A stretch of DNA of 64,000 nt from Neisseriaceae bacterium (GTDB taxonomy: Bacteria > Pseudomonadota > Gammaproteobacteria > Burkholderiales > Chromobacteriaceae): contig JAIYAC010000021.1 of assembly GCA_027489245.1 (NCBI GenBank), positions 124,001-188,000 on the forward strand. The letters run 5' to 3'. Each line of letters begins with the position of its first letter. Position 1 is the first letter of the stretch. The notes under the pieces are model-generated. The model was not told where the DNA came from. It ran no database searches and saw nothing but the letters and a program-made list of their open reading frames with translations. A program made the position numbers and the translations under genes. Shown here one piece after another: positions 26,304 through 35,149 of the stretch.

Positions 26304-28102
26304 ATGCCATTCCCCCCGGCTGGCTGCCGGCACTACCGGCATTGAACCAGCTCAGCACCGCTATCTGGTTCTATCATTTTGGCCAGCAAACCATCGTGTG
26401 GGCCAACCTGGCCGCGCTCAAGCTGTGGGACGCGCCCGACCTGGAGGCGCTGCAGCAGCGCGACCTGAGCATGAGCAGCGAAGGCGGGCGCTTGCGCCTG
26501 CAGGGCTACCAGGCTGCGTTTGCCCGGCACGAAACCGTGCGCGAAACCTGGACCATCTACCCGCGTGGCCGCCCGGTGCAGCTGCACTGCCACTGCGCGC
26601 AGCTGGACGTGGCCGTGCCGGACATCATGCGCGTGGAAGCCAGCGAGCTGAATTTTGAAACCCAGGTGTCGCGCTCGGTAGAAATGCTGCGCCACGTGCG
26701 CGAGATGGTGACCCTGTACGACCTGCACGGCAATGTGCTGCTGCGCAACCCCGCCGCGCAGGCCTACTTGCCGCAGGCAGATGATGCCTTTGCGGCCAAC
26801 CTGCACAGCCAGGCCATCGCCCGCGAGCTGCGCACGGCGGTGTCGGAAAGCCGCTCGGTACGCCGTATCGTCGAGGTGAATCTGGCCGATGGCAGCACCA
26901 CCCGCCACCAGATGCAGCTGGTCGAGGTAGCCGACCCGGCCACCGGCGACCAGGCGCTGCTGGTGAGCCAGCACGATGTGGGCGACCGCGAAAAGCTGCT
27001 GCAGCTACAGCGCGAGCGTAGCGAGGAGCTGCAGAGCATTCTGGACGCGCTGCCGCTACCCATGGTGATTTCCGAGCTGGAAGGCGGGCGCATACGCTAT
27101 GCCAACCGGCTGGCTATCGAGCTGTACGGCATGTGGCTGGGCAGCAGTGGCGATTTGTCGCCGATGTCGCTGGGCTTGTACGAAAAGCCGGAAGACCGCG
27201 CCCGGTTTCTTGACCTGCTGCAGCTGCAGGGCATGGTGTCCGACTTTCAGACCGTACTGCGCGACCGCCAGCAGCAGCGTTTTGACGCCAGCCTCACCGG
27301 CTGCCTGGTGGACTACCGTGGCATCCCCAGCATTCTGGTGAGCGTGCTGAATATCTCGCACATCCGCGAGCGCGAGCGTTCGCTGGAGGCCACCTTGCAG
27401 CACGAGCGCGAGCTGATGGAAATGCAGCGGCGCTTCGTGTCCATGGTGTCGCACGAGTACCGCACGCCACTGGCGGTGATCGACGGCATTGCCCAGCGCA
27501 TCCTGCGCAGCCCCGGCCAGTTCAGCTGCGATATGCTGCACGAGCGGGTGCAGCGTGTGCGCGACATGGTGGCGCACATGGTGACGCTGGCAGACAGCGT
27601 GCTGACGCTGAACCGGCTGGAGTCGGACCAGATTCGCGTGGAGCACGTGCCGGTGCGGCTGCTGCCGCTCATCAGCGAGCTGGTGGAGCTGAACCAGGGC
27701 ATTTACCCGGACTGCCATATCGAGCTGGACGCGCAGGCCGAGGTGGCACTGCAGGTGGAGGGCGATATGGAGCTGCTGCGGCTGATTTTTTCCAACCTCA
27801 TCAACAACGCCATCAAGTACTCGCCGCGCTGGCAGCGCGTGGCGCTGACGCTGCGCCAGGATAAAGACACGGTAAAAGTGGCGGTGCGCGACTGGGGCGT
27901 GGGCGTGCCGGAAAGCGAGCAAGGCAGGCTGTTTACGCGGTTTTTCCGCGCCAGTACCGCGCAGGGCATACCCGGCTGCGGCATCGGCCTGGCGCTGGTC
28001 AAAGAGCTGGTGCAGATGCACCACGGCAGTATCGAGCTGGAAAGCAGCGAGGGTAACGGCGCCATGTTCACCGTGACGCTGCCGTTGCGCCAGCCGGATT
28101 AG
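26300..28102 (+). CDS. Soluble PAS-domain sensor histidine kinase
   Basis: 600 residues with no membrane helix. At least two PAS-like regions are visible: residues 1-110 (TAIWFYHFGQQTIVWANLAAL) and about 245-360 (SILDALPLPMVISELEGGRIRYANRLAIELYG), with a third PAS-like segment at about 125-230. HisKA has MVSHEYRTPLAVID with His385, and the ATPase domain has NAIKYSP, DWGVGVP and GIGLALVK. ATGA overlap with the REC-EAL gene makes a three-gene cassette in which a membrane and a cytoplasmic kinase may feed one regulator. A terminator follows at once. Confidence 0.88.
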   Translation: MNAIPPGWLPALPALNQLSTAIWFYHFGQQTIVWANLAALKLWDAPDLEALQQRDLSMSSEGGRLRLQGYQAAFARHETVRETWTIYPRGRPVQLHCHCAQLDVAVPDIMRVEASELNFETQVSRSVEMLRHVREMVTLYDLHGNVLLRNPAAQAYLPQADDAFAANLHSQAIARELRTAVSESRSVRRIVEVNLADGSTTRHQMQLVEVADPATGDQALLVSQHDVGDREKLLQLQRERSEELQSILDALPLPMVISELEGGRIRYANRLAIELYGMWLGSSGDLSPMSLGLYEKPEDRARFLDLLQLQGMVSDFQTVLRDRQQQRFDASLTGCLVDYRGIPSILVSVLNISHIRERERSLEATLQHERELMEMQRRFVSMVSHEYRTPLAVIDGIAQRILRSPGQFSCDMLHERVQRVRDMVAHMVTLADSVLTLNRLESDQIRVEHVPVRLLPLISELVELNQGIYPDCHIELDAQAEVALQVEGDMELLRLIFSNLINNAIKYSPRWQRVALTLRQDKDTVKVAVRDWGVGVPESEQGRLFTRFFRASTAQGIPGCGIGLALVKELVQMHHGSIELESSEGNGAMFTVTLPLRQPD

Positions 28103-28124
28103 CTGCTGCGCCGGCCACCAAAAG

Positions 28125-28159
28125 AAAAACCCTGTTTGCCAGTGCAAACAGGGTTTTTT
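28125..28159. terminator. Bidirectional terminator, signalling cassette / yceI
   Basis: AAAAACCCTGTTTGC and GCAAACAGGGTTTTTT form a 15-base stem with a 4-base loop, T-run on both strands. It ends the plus-strand cassette and the minus-strand yceI operon. Confidence 0.9.
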
Positions 28160-28184
28160 ACGTCCAGGGGCGCAGTACCGGGGC

Positions 28185-28754
28185 TTACTCCGCCTTGGCG
28201 GCTTCCAGTGCGATGCTCAGTTTTACGTCGTCGCTGATGGCTGGCAGGAAGGTTTTCATGCCGAACTCGCTACGCTTGATGGTGGCGACAGCGTTGGCGC
28301 CCCAGTTTTCTGCACCGGTCATCGGGTGTTTGGCCTTGGTCACGTTTACCAGCTTCAGGGTGACCGGCTTGGTCACGCCCAGCAGGGTCAGGTTGCCTTT
28401 TACCGCGGCCGGCTTGCCGTTTTTGAATTCAACTGCCGTGGATTTGTAGGTCAGGGTAGGGAATTTTTCTACGTTGAAGAAATCGGCGCTCTTCAGGTGC
28501 TTGTCGCGGTCGCCCAGGAAGGTTTGCAGCGAGGCGGCATCGATGGTCACATCCACGGCGCCGGTTTTGGCGGCTTCATCCACGGTCAGCTTGCCGCTGA
28601 TCTTGGTGAAGGTACCAGCCTGTACCGACAGGCCCAGGTGGTTGACTTCGTAGCTGGCGTAGGTGTGGGTCGGGTCGATGTTGTAGGACACCGGGGCGGC
28701 AAAGGCGGCACCAGCAGTGGCAAACAGGGCGGCAAACAGGGTGGTACGAATCAT
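28185..28754 (-). CDS. YceI family periplasmic protein
   Basis: 189 residues with a clear signal peptide (MIRTTLFAALFATAGAAFAA). The YceI lipocalin-like barrel is shown by YNIDPTHTYASYEVNHLGLS at the start, FPTLTYKSTAVEF and LTLLGVTKPVTLKLVNV in the middle, and NWGANAVATIKRSEFGMK near the end. YceI proteins bind long isoprenoid lipids such as polyprenyl chains and often sit beside cytochrome b561 genes, as here. It is last in the MarR-cytochrome-YceI-YceI unit. Confidence 0.93.
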   Translation of the reverse strand: MIRTTLFAALFATAGAAFAAPVSYNIDPTHTYASYEVNHLGLSVQAGTFTKISGKLTVDEAAKTGAVDVTIDAASLQTFLGDRDKHLKSADFFNVEKFPTLTYKSTAVEFKNGKPAAVKGNLTLLGVTKPVTLKLVNVTKAKHPMTGAENWGANAVATIKRSEFGMKTFLPAISDDVKLSIALEAAKAE

Positions 28755-28816
28755 TTTCTCTCTCCAGAGTAGGGTGGGTCTATCGGTACAAACAGGGTTG
28801 ATGCTGCAGCGCCGGA

Positions 28817-29362
28817 TCAGGGGTTGACCAGCACCAGGCGGAATTTCAGGTCGACGTTATCGGCGACGGTGCCGGTATCGCTCCAGCTGCCTTCGCCAAT
28901 CTTGAACGCCAGACGCGATACGGGTAGCGTGCCGTCCACGGTGAGGGTTTTACCCTGGGCCGTAGCGGTAAACGGGGCGCTCACGTCGCGGCTGATGCCT
29001 TTCAGGGTGAGCTTGCCGGCTACCTGGTAGCGGTTATTGCCCAGTGCCTTGATGCTGCTGGACACAAAGCGCGCTTGCGGGAACTGGGCGGCGTTGAACC
29101 ATTCTTTCTTGCGTGCTTCGGCACTGGCTTCGCCGGTAGGCAGCGCAATGCTGCCAGTGTCGATGGTGATGTCGGCTTTGCCGGCTTCTGGCTGCGCCGG
29201 GTTGAAGTCCACGTTGGCCGCAAACTTCTTGAAGCTGCCGGACATCGGCACGCCCATCTGTTTCAGGGTAAAGGCCAGCTGGCTCTTGGTCAGGTCTACC
29301 GGCTGGGCGAAGGCCGGGGCTGCCAGCAGGGCGGCCAACGGCAGAAGCAGTGCTTTTTTCAT
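28817..29362 (-). CDS. YceI family periplasmic protein, second copy
   Basis: 181 residues from MKKALLLPLAALLAAPAFA, a signal peptide. The YceI barrel is recognisable (DLTKSQLAFTLKQMGVPMSGSF, KADITIDTGSIALPT, FPQARFVSSSIKAL, LTLKGISRDVSAPF) but diverged from the downstream copy. It lacks the DPTHT opening motif; it belongs to the YceI subgroup usual next to cytochrome b561. A longer upstream in-frame reading overlaps the cytochrome gene and lacks a signal peptide. Confidence 0.92.
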   Translation of the reverse strand: MKKALLLPLAALLAAPAFAQPVDLTKSQLAFTLKQMGVPMSGSFKKFAANVDFNPAQPEAGKADITIDTGSIALPTGEASAEARKKEWFNAAQFPQARFVSSSIKALGNNRYQVAGKLTLKGISRDVSAPFTATAQGKTLTVDGTLPVSRLAFKIGEGSWSDTGTVADNVDLKFRLVLVNP

Positions 29363-29391
29363 GGGTGGGTTCCTGTGTGTGCCAGGCGGGT

Positions 29392-29928
29392 TCAGCCGCG
29401 CAGGCTCATGCGGCTCAGCAGGCCGTCCTTGTCGATGAAATGGTGTTTCAGTGCAGCGGCCACGTGGCCCAGTACGGCGAGCAGCAGTACGGTATTCAGC
29501 AGGCCGTGCAACTGGCCCAGCTGTGGTGCCAGCTCGGGGTTGGCCGCAATCAGGTCTGGCAGCTGCCACAGGCCGAACATCACCACGGGGATGCCGTAGG
29601 CCGAGCTCATCAGCCAGCCGGACAGCGGGATCGCCACCATCAGTACGTACAGCAGCAGGTGGCCGGCGTGGGCAACCAGGCGGGCGGCGGGCGACATGCT
29701 GCCCGGCAGCGCCGGGGCGCCTTTGGCCAGGCGCAGCAGGATACGCACCAGCACCAGTGCCAGTACGGTCATGCCAGCCCATTTGTGGTAGCTCATCAGC
29801 TGGAACTTGGCCGGCGACAGCGGCAAGCTGTGCACGTATTTGCCAAAAGCAAAGGTGGCGATCATCAGCACGGCCATCAGGCCATGCAGCACGATCTGCA
29901 GCGGGTGGTAACGGTTGGCTTGCTTCAT
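29392..29928 (-). CDS. cybB: Cytochrome b561
   Basis: 178 residues, four transmembrane helices. Heme-ligand histidines are evident: His15 (LQIVLHGLMA), His48 (MSYHKWAG), His87/89 (LVAHAGHLLLY) and His144 or later (GQLHGLLNT, GHVAAALKHHF). The protein passes electrons from ubiquinol-type donors, possibly to superoxide. The start is coupled to the marR stop by ATGA, so MarR and the cytochrome are made together. Confidence 0.92.
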   Translation of the reverse strand: MKQANRYHPLQIVLHGLMAVLMIATFAFGKYVHSLPLSPAKFQLMSYHKWAGMTVLALVLVRILLRLAKGAPALPGSMSPAARLVAHAGHLLLYVLMVAIPLSGWLMSSAYGIPVVMFGLWQLPDLIAANPELAPQLGQLHGLLNTVLLLAVLGHVAAALKHHFIDKDGLLSRMSLRG

Positions 29929-30383
29929 TCTGCTGGCTCCAGTTTCTGGCCTATGGCGGCGCGCAATGCGGCCAACATGGCAATGTGTTGGTTCAGGCTG
30001 GCGTCGTCCAGGTGGGCAAACGCCTCGCCACAGTGGCTTATTACATCCGGAAACGCGCTATTGAACACGGCGTCCCCCGCCGGCGTCAGGGCCACAAACA
30101 GGCTGCGGCGGTCGTGTTCCGGCACGGTGCGGGTAATCAGGCCCTTGTCCAGTAACCGGTCCAGTACCCCGGTGAGCGTGCCTTTGGTAATCAGCGTCCG
30201 TTCCGACAGCTCGCGGCAGCTCATGCCGGGGGTGTTGCCCAGCGTGGCAATGACATCAAACTGCGGGTGGGTCAGCCCATGCTGCTTGATGCGCTGGCTA
30301 CTCAGCTGCTCGAACGCCTGGTAAGTGCGTACCAGTTCGCGTACCAGGGGTATGGAACGGTGTTTGCCGGGCTGGTCTGACAT
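29925..30383 (-). CDS. MarR family transcriptional regulator
   Basis: 152 residues from MSDQPGKHRSI, with GGAG upstream of the start. The winged helix is clear: LTHPQFDVIATLGNTPGMSCRELSERTLITKGTLTGVLDRLLDKGLITRTVPEHDRRSLFVALTPAG, including the wing DRRS. No cysteine is in the DNA-binding core. It is first in an operon with cytochrome b561 and two yceI genes and probably represses it from the palindrome at 30415-30432. The inducer is unknown; membrane oxidative stress is a guess from the neighbours. Confidence 0.9.
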   Translation of the reverse strand: MSDQPGKHRSIPLVRELVRTYQAFEQLSSQRIKQHGLTHPQFDVIATLGNTPGMSCRELSERTLITKGTLTGVLDRLLDKGLITRTVPEHDRRSLFVALTPAGDAVFNSAFPDVISHCGEAFAHLDDASLNQHIAMLAALRAAIGQKLEPAE

Positions 30384-30414
30384 GCCTGTGTCTCCGAGTA
30401 AGTTGTGATTAGGA

Positions 30415-30432
30415 TAGTTCCAGTTAGAACTA
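30415..30432. promoter_or_regulatory. Palindrome, candidate MarR operator
   Basis: TAGTTC-CAGTTA-GAACTA has perfect 6-base arms and lies 32 bases before the marR start, over the likely promoter. Size and AT-rich arms are typical of MarR sites. Confidence 0.6.
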
Positions 30433-30518
30433 AAAAAAACCAATCTTTTCTGTAAAACAATTTCAGTAAAACTGAATAAACACCGGTGCCGTCTGCGTGA
30501 GCACGAGGCACAGTAAAA

Positions 30519-30538
30519 AAGCCACCTTGCGGTGGCTT
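30519..30538 (-). terminator. Terminator after argR
   Basis: AAGCCACC-TTGC-GGTGGCTT followed, on the minus strand, by a run of T. It ends the argR transcript. Confidence 0.85.
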
Positions 30539-30561
30539 CAGGCAGCTGACAACGTGGTGGC

Positions 30562-31539
30562 TTAGGCCGCCGTGCTGCGCTGGGCGCGCTCTTCGCGCGG
30601 GGTAATGCCGAAATGGCTGCGGTAGGTGCTGGAAAAATGCGGGCCACTGGAAAAGCCGCAGGCCAGGCCGATCTGCACGATGGACTTGCTGGTTTGCTGC
30701 AGCAGCTGTCTGGCGCGGCTCAGGCGCAGCTCCAGATAGTATTTGGACGGCACGGTACCCAGGTGTTGCTTGAACAGGCGCTCCAGCTGGCGGCGCGACA
30801 CGCCCACGTAGTAGGCGATATCGTCGGTGGTCAGCGGCTCTTCGATATTGGCTTCCATCAGGCTGACCGCTTCGGTGAGCTTGGGCTGGCTGCCGCCGAT
30901 GCGCGTGGCCAGCGGTATGCGCTGGCGCTCGCTGCCGGGGCGCAGGCGCTCCATGCTGAACACTTCGGACAGCGTGGCCACAAACTCCTGCCCCAGGTTG
31001 GCCGCTACCAGCGCCATCATGAAATCGAAGGTGGCGGCACCGCCCGCGCTGGTCAAACGGTTGCCATCCAGTTCAAAAAGATTGGACGACACGATCACGT
31101 CCGGGAACTCGTCGGTCAGGCGGCTGATTTCCTGCCAGTGGATGGTGGCGCGGTGGCCCGCCAGCAGGCCGGCGCGTGCCAGCCAGTAGCTGCCGCAGCC
31201 TATGCCGGCCAGCTGGGTGTGGTCGGACAGCTGGCTGCCGATGGCTTTGCCCAGCTCGTCGGCCGAGACATCGATGCCGATTTCGTCGGCCAGTACTACC
31301 AGCACGTCCAGCTTGGGGGCGTGCGCCAGGGGCAGGTCTACCGGCATGCGCATGCCGTTGCTCAGGGTGACCATTTCGCCGCTGAGTGATAGCGGCAGAA
31401 ACTCGTAAGCGCGGCGTTCGGCCAGCTGGTTGGCACGGGTGAGCACTTCGGTGGCAATGGCCAAGTCTGCCATCGAGGCGTGGGGCAGTAGCAGGAAGCC
31501 GAAGCGAACGGGTTTGTGATGTGGGGCGATGTTGACCAT
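30562..31539 (-). CDS. argR: AraC-family regulator of arginine genes (ArgR, Pseudomonas type)
   Basis: 325 residues from MVNIAPHHKPVRFGF. The N-terminal part is the glutamine-amidotransferase-like domain of the GlxA/ArgR group (FGFLLLPHASMADLAIATEVL, IGCGSYWLARAGLLAGHRATIHW, SAGGAATFDFMMALVA). The C-terminal AraC helix-turn-helix pair is complete (DDIAYYVGVSRRQLERLFKQHLG and IVQIGLACGFSSGPHFSSTYRSHFGITP). The neighbours give the role: in Pseudomonas aeruginosa aotJQMOP-argR has the same genes in the same order, and ArgR activates arginine uptake, catabolism and the NAD-glutamate dehydrogenase gene, which is divergent here. It has its own promoter and terminator. The start has only a weak ribosome site. 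Confidence 0.85.
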   Translation of the reverse strand: MVNIAPHHKPVRFGFLLLPHASMADLAIATEVLTRANQLAERRAYEFLPLSLSGEMVTLSNGMRMPVDLPLAHAPKLDVLVVLADEIGIDVSADELGKAIGSQLSDHTQLAGIGCGSYWLARAGLLAGHRATIHWQEISRLTDEFPDVIVSSNLFELDGNRLTSAGGAATFDFMMALVAANLGQEFVATLSEVFSMERLRPGSERQRIPLATRIGGSQPKLTEAVSLMEANIEEPLTTDDIAYYVGVSRRQLERLFKQHLGTVPSKYYLELRLSRARQLLQQTSKSIVQIGLACGFSSGPHFSSTYRSHFGITPREERAQRSTAA

Positions 31540-31592
31540 ATCCGGTAACCGGGTGCTCCAGGTGCTGTAGCAGCGGGGTGAATCAAGCGCGC

Positions 31593-31621
31593 ATTGTGTC
31601 GTGCTTGCGGGTGGCAGGCAA
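31593..31621 (-). promoter_or_regulatory. Sigma-70-like promoter of argR
   Basis: On the minus strand TTGCCT and CACAAT are 17 bases apart, ending 54 bases before the argR ATG and lying downstream of the aot terminator. Confidence 0.5.
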
Positions 31622-31672
31622 TATGCTGCCGTATAAAAAACGTGCGGCTGTCGGGGCGGCCGCGTAAAAACA

Positions 31673-31706
31673 GGCGCCATGCAGGTTTTGTAGCCTGCAT
31701 GGCGCC
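31673..31706 (-). terminator. Terminator of the aot operon
   Basis: GGCGCCATGCAGG and CCTGCATGGCGCC form a perfect 13-base stem with an 8-base loop, followed on the minus strand by TGTTTTT. It separates aotP from argR. Confidence 0.85.
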
Positions 31707-31725
31707 GGTAGGGCAAGCCGGGGGA

Positions 31726-32508
31726 TTACTTCAGGCTGCCGGACAGGAACTGCGCCAGGCGTTCGCTCTTGGGCTGGGCCAGTACGTCGCGCGGGTTGCC
31801 TTGCTCTTCGATACGGCCCTGGTGGAGGAAGATCACGTGGTTGGACACCTCGCGGGCAAAGCCCATTTCGTGGGTCACCACCACCATGGTGCGGCCTTCT
31901 TTTGCCAGGTCTTGCATCACGCGCAGTACTTCGCCTACCAGCTCCGGGTCCAGGGCCGAGGTGGGCTCGTCAAACAGCATCACCTCGGGCTCCATCGCCA
32001 GCGCACGGGCAATGGCCACGCGCTGCTGCTGGCCGCCGGACATGTGGGACGGGTATTTGTCTTCCACGCCCTTGAGGCCAACCTTGTCCAGGTACTTGCG
32101 GGCACGGGCGATGGCTTCGTCCTTGGGCACGCCCAGCACGTGTACCGGGGCTTCGATGATGTTTTCCAGCACCGTCATGTGCGCCCACAGGTTGAAGTGC
32201 TGGAACACCATGGCCAGCTTGGTGCGGATGCGCGCCAGCTGTGTCTGGTCGGCGGCTTTCAGCGCGCCGTTACGCTTGTCCGTGGTGAGTGCCAGCTGTT
32301 CGCCGGTGACGGCAATGCTGCCGCTATTGGGCTGCTCCAGCATATTGATACAGCGCAGGAAGGTACTTTTGCCCGAGCCGGACGAGCCGATGATGCTGAT
32401 TACATCGCCGGCGTGGGCGGTGAGCGACACGCCTTTCAGGACTTCGTGGCTGCCATAGCTTTTGTGCAGGTCTTGCACTTGCAGTTTGATATTGGGTGTC
32501 TGGTTCAT
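31726..32508 (-). CDS. aotP: Arginine/ornithine ABC importer ATP-binding protein
   Basis: 260 residues from [10 protein letters not shown]; the ATG is coupled to the aotO stop (ATGA). Walker [10 protein letters not shown], the LSGGQ-type signature [16 protein letters not shown], Walker [15 protein letters not shown] and the switch His ([10 protein letters not shown]) are all there. It is the HisP/GlnQ type that powers import of basic amino acids with the two permeases upstream. Confidence 0.93.
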   Translation of the reverse strand: MNQTPNIKLQVQDLHKSYGSHEVLKGVSLTAHAGDVISIIGSSGSGKSTFLRCINMLEQPNSGSIAVTGEQLALTTDKRNGALKAADQTQLARIRTKLAMVFQHFNLWAHMTVLENIIEAPVHVLGVPKDEAIARARKYLDKVGLKGVEDKYPSHMSGGQQQRVAIARALAMEPEVMLFDEPTSALDPELVGEVLRVMQDLAKEGRTMVVVTHEMGFAREVSNHVIFLHQGRIEEQGNPRDVLAQPKSERLAQFLSGSLK

Positions 32509-33632
32509 GCTGAGAGCAACTTTCCGGTTTTGAAGGCGTCGGCGCTGGCTACTTTGGCCAGCCACTGGCCTGCAGTGGCGTAATGACGGCTGTCGGTGGC
32601 GTACAGCATGCCGGCGCGGTGGGCGTGCAGCGCAGTAACGCGGTCGTTTATCGGGTCGATCACATCGGCCAGGTGCTGGCCGCTTTCTACCTGGGTGCCG
32701 GGTTGTACGTAGTAGTGCACCACGCCAGCGTGCGGGGCGAGCAGGCTTTCCGAGCCAGCCAGCGGGGTGGCCGGGTAGACCAGCGCGGGCAGGGGCGGGG
32801 CGTCACCACGGATAATGCCGCGGTGGGTCAGGAAGGCCAGCAGCCTGTCGGCGTCGCCGGCGGCCAGCTCGTGGCTGACGTCGGCCTGGCCGCGCAGCTC
32901 GACGGTGACCGACAGGCAGGCCATGTCGATGGCGGCATCCAGGCCGGCATCACGCGCCAGGTCACGCAGCTGCCACCATAGCTGGCTGCAGGCTTCGTCG
33001 AAGGGGTTGTCGCCCGAGTCTTCGGCCAGCAGGGTGGCGGCGGCGCCCAGGTAGCGTGCCAGCGGCTCGCACTGCGGCCACAGCGGCGTGCCGGTGTACA
33101 GATGCAGGGCGGCGTCCAGGTCGCAGTGCAGGTCCAGCACCACGTCGGCATCGCAGGCCAGCAGCATCAGGGTTTTGCGCTGAGAGGCCAGCTCGCTGGC
33201 CGGCTCGATGGCGGCCACCATCTGGCGCAGGTGCTGGCGCACCAGACGGGTGTTGGCTGCCGCGTCCTGGCCCAGTTGCTCGCGCAGCAGCGCGAACAGC
33301 TGGCGGGCAAAAGCGGGGTAGTGGCGGTTGAAGTTTTGCCCGCTGCCCAGCTCGAAGCGCCCCAGCGCCACGCCGTTCAGGTTCTGGTCCAGCCCGATGG
33401 GGTTGGCCACCGGTACCAGAATGATCTCGCCAGCAAGGCGGCCTGCGGCTTCCAGTGCGGCCAACCTTTGCTTCAGGTGCCAGGCGGTGAGCATGCCGGG
33501 CAGCTCGTCGGCGTGCAGGCTGGCCTGGATATACACCTTTTCACCCTGGCCGGGCTGGCCATAGTGAAAGCTGCTGATGCTGCGCCCGGTAGTCAGGCTA
33601 GGCGAGAGCAGGGGGTGGTCTATGCGTTGCAT
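32505..33632 (-). CDS. aotO: M14-type succinylglutamate desuccinylase/aspartoacylase-like protein (AotO-like)
   Basis: 375 residues with AAGGAG before the ATG. Zinc ligands of the family are visible: His and Glu in SLHADELPG (about 40-44), and His in [13 protein letters not shown] (about 170); Glu in VELRG may be the general base. The C-terminal 90 residues form the usual beta domain ([27 protein letters not shown]). In P. aeruginosa the equivalent gene (aotO) lies in the same place; its exact reaction is not established and it is not needed for transport. An exact repeated-word copy at 33456 encodes Arg-Leu-Ala-Ala. Confidence 0.85.
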   Translation of the reverse strand: MQRIDHPLLSPSLTTGRSISSFHYGQPGQGEKVYIQASLHADELPGMLTAWHLKQRLAALEAAGRLAGEIILVPVANPIGLDQNLNGVALGRFELGSGQNFNRHYPAFARQLFALLREQLGQDAAANTRLVRQHLRQMVAAIEPASELASQRKTLMLLACDADVVLDLHCDLDAALHLYTGTPLWPQCEPLARYLGAAATLLAEDSGDNPFDEACSQLWWQLRDLARDAGLDAAIDMACLSVTVELRGQADVSHELAAGDADRLLAFLTHRGIIRGDAPPLPALVYPATPLAGSESLLAPHAGVVHYYVQPGTQVESGQHLADVIDPINDRVTALHAHRAGMLYATDSRHYATAGQWLAKVASADAFKTGKLLSA

Positions 33633-33641
33633 GGTGGCTCC

Positions 33642-34373
33642 TTAGTGCTTGCGCGGGGCCAGGTAGGCCAGCCAGCGGCGCTCGGCCAGCTTGAACAGCC
33701 ACACGAAGCCAAAGGTCAGTACCAGGTAGAAGCAAGCCACGGTAATGAAAGGCTCGAACGGCATGTAAGTGTCGCTGAACACGCGGCGGGCCACGCCGGT
33801 CAGGTCGGCCAACGTTACCAGGCCAGCTACCGAGGTGGACTGCATCATCATCACCACTTCGTTGCTGTAGGCCGGCAGGGCGCGGCGCAGCGCCGACGGG
33901 ATAACGATGCGGCGCATCATCAGCCATTTGCTCATGCCCATGGCCTTGGCCGCTTCGATCTCGCCATAGTGGGTATTGCGGATCTGCCCGGCGATGATTT
34001 CAGTGGTGTAAGCCGCCGTATTCAGCGTAAAGGCCAGGATGGCGCAGGCGTAGGCTTCGCGCAGGTATTCCCACGCCCAGCTGTCGCGTACCCAGTCAAA
34101 CTGCGACAGGCCGTAATAGATGATGAACAGCTGTACCAGCAGCGGCGTGCCACGGAATACATAGGTGTACAGCCATACCAGGCTGGACGCCACGCGGTTT
34201 TTCGAGACGCGCATCAGCGCCAGCGGCACCGCCAGCAGCAGGCCGCAGGCCAGCGACAGGAACAGCAGCTCCAGCGTCAGCTGCAGGCCATCACTGGTAG
34301 ACATCATGGGCGCGCCGTCGGCCCCGCCCAGAAAGGCGGGGAGCTTTTCCACGATCAGGTTGAAGTCGATCAT
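33642..34373 (-). CDS. aotM: Arginine/ornithine ABC importer permease
   Basis: 243 residues, HisM/GlnP-type with about five membrane helices. The N-terminal helix (LLFLSLACGLLLAVPLALM) is followed by FRGTPLLVQLFIIYYGL. The ATPase-contact EAA loop is EIEAAKAMGMSKWLMMRRIVIPSALRRALPAYSNE. ATGA overlap with the other permease upstream implies a heterodimer. Confidence 0.92.
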   Translation of the reverse strand: MIDFNLIVEKLPAFLGGADGAPMMSTSDGLQLTLELLFLSLACGLLLAVPLALMRVSKNRVASSLVWLYTYVFRGTPLLVQLFIIYYGLSQFDWVRDSWAWEYLREAYACAILAFTLNTAAYTTEIIAGQIRNTHYGEIEAAKAMGMSKWLMMRRIVIPSALRRALPAYSNEVVMMMQSTSVAGLVTLADLTGVARRVFSDTYMPFEPFITVACFYLVLTFGFVWLFKLAERRWLAYLAPRKH

Positions 34374-35059
34374 AGCTCGGTCTCCCGTACGCCCAGCGAG
34401 TAGCGTTTTTCCAGGCGCTTGAGGGCAAAGTCGGACACGCTGGTAATGGCCAGGAAAATCAGGCCTACCACGGCGTACACGGTAAAGGGTTCCTGGGTAA
34501 TGGATTTGGCGGTGTCGGCGCGGTACATCACGTCGTTCAGGCCGATTACCGATACCAGGGCGGTGGATTTCACCAGTACCAGCCAGTTATTGGAAAAGCT
34601 GGGCAGGGCAAAGCGCACCATCTGCGGGAAGGTGATGCGCAGAAACACGCGCAGCGGGCTCATGCCGTAGGCCAGGCCGGCTTCCATCTGCCCCTTGGGT
34701 ACCGCCATGATGGCGCCACGGAAGGTCTCGGTCATGTAGGCGCCAAAAATGAAGCCTATGGTCATGACCCCGGCAAAGAAAGAGTTGATCTCCGGCGCCT
34801 GCCAGCCCATGCGGGTACAGAAATCGTTGATCAGCATCTGGCCGCCAAAGAACAGCAGCAGCATCCACACCAGGTCGGGCACGCCCCGTACCAGGGTGGA
34901 ATACAGCTCGGCCAGCCAGACCAGCGGCTTGGAGGGCGCCATCTTGAACATGGCGCCAATCAGGCCCAGCACCACGGAGACAGCCAGCGATGCCACGGCA
35001 ACCTGCAGTGTCAGTATGGTGCCTTCCAGAATGCTGGGTAGGTAACCCTGTAGAAACAT
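34370..35059 (-). CDS. aotQ: Arginine/ornithine ABC importer permease
   Basis: 229 residues from MFLQGYLPSILEGT, with GGAGT 7 bases upstream; a longer in-frame start lacks this. Membrane helices include LTLQVAVASLAVSVVLGLIGAM. The segment VRGVPDLVWMLLLFFGG and the EAA loop QMEAGLAYGMSPLRVFLRITFPQMVRFALPSFSN are typical. It pairs with aotM. A hairpin built from two copies of the repeated word lies just upstream at 35094-35116. Confidence 0.92.
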   Translation of the reverse strand: MFLQGYLPSILEGTILTLQVAVASLAVSVVLGLIGAMFKMAPSKPLVWLAELYSTLVRGVPDLVWMLLLFFGGQMLINDFCTRMGWQAPEINSFFAGVMTIGFIFGAYMTETFRGAIMAVPKGQMEAGLAYGMSPLRVFLRITFPQMVRFALPSFSNNWLVLVKSTALVSVIGLNDVMYRADTAKSITQEPFTVYAVVGLIFLAITSVSDFALKRLEKRYSLGVRETEL

Positions 35060-35093
35060 TGTTTTACTCCATCGTTCCTGCTTGATGCGGCAG

Positions 35094-35116
35094 GCGGCCA
35101 ACCCAGGGTTGGCCGC
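35094..35116. repeat. Hairpin from two inverted repeated-word copies, between binding protein and aotQ
   Basis: GCGGCCAACCC, A, GGGTTGGCCGC: perfect 11-base arms around one base. Both arms are one-mismatch copies of the word. With no T-run it would not terminate but could stabilise the upstream mRNA, raising binding-protein level over permease. Confidence 0.7.
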
Positions 35117-35149
35117 AGGTATTGCCAGACGGCGGGTGTTATGTGCTGT

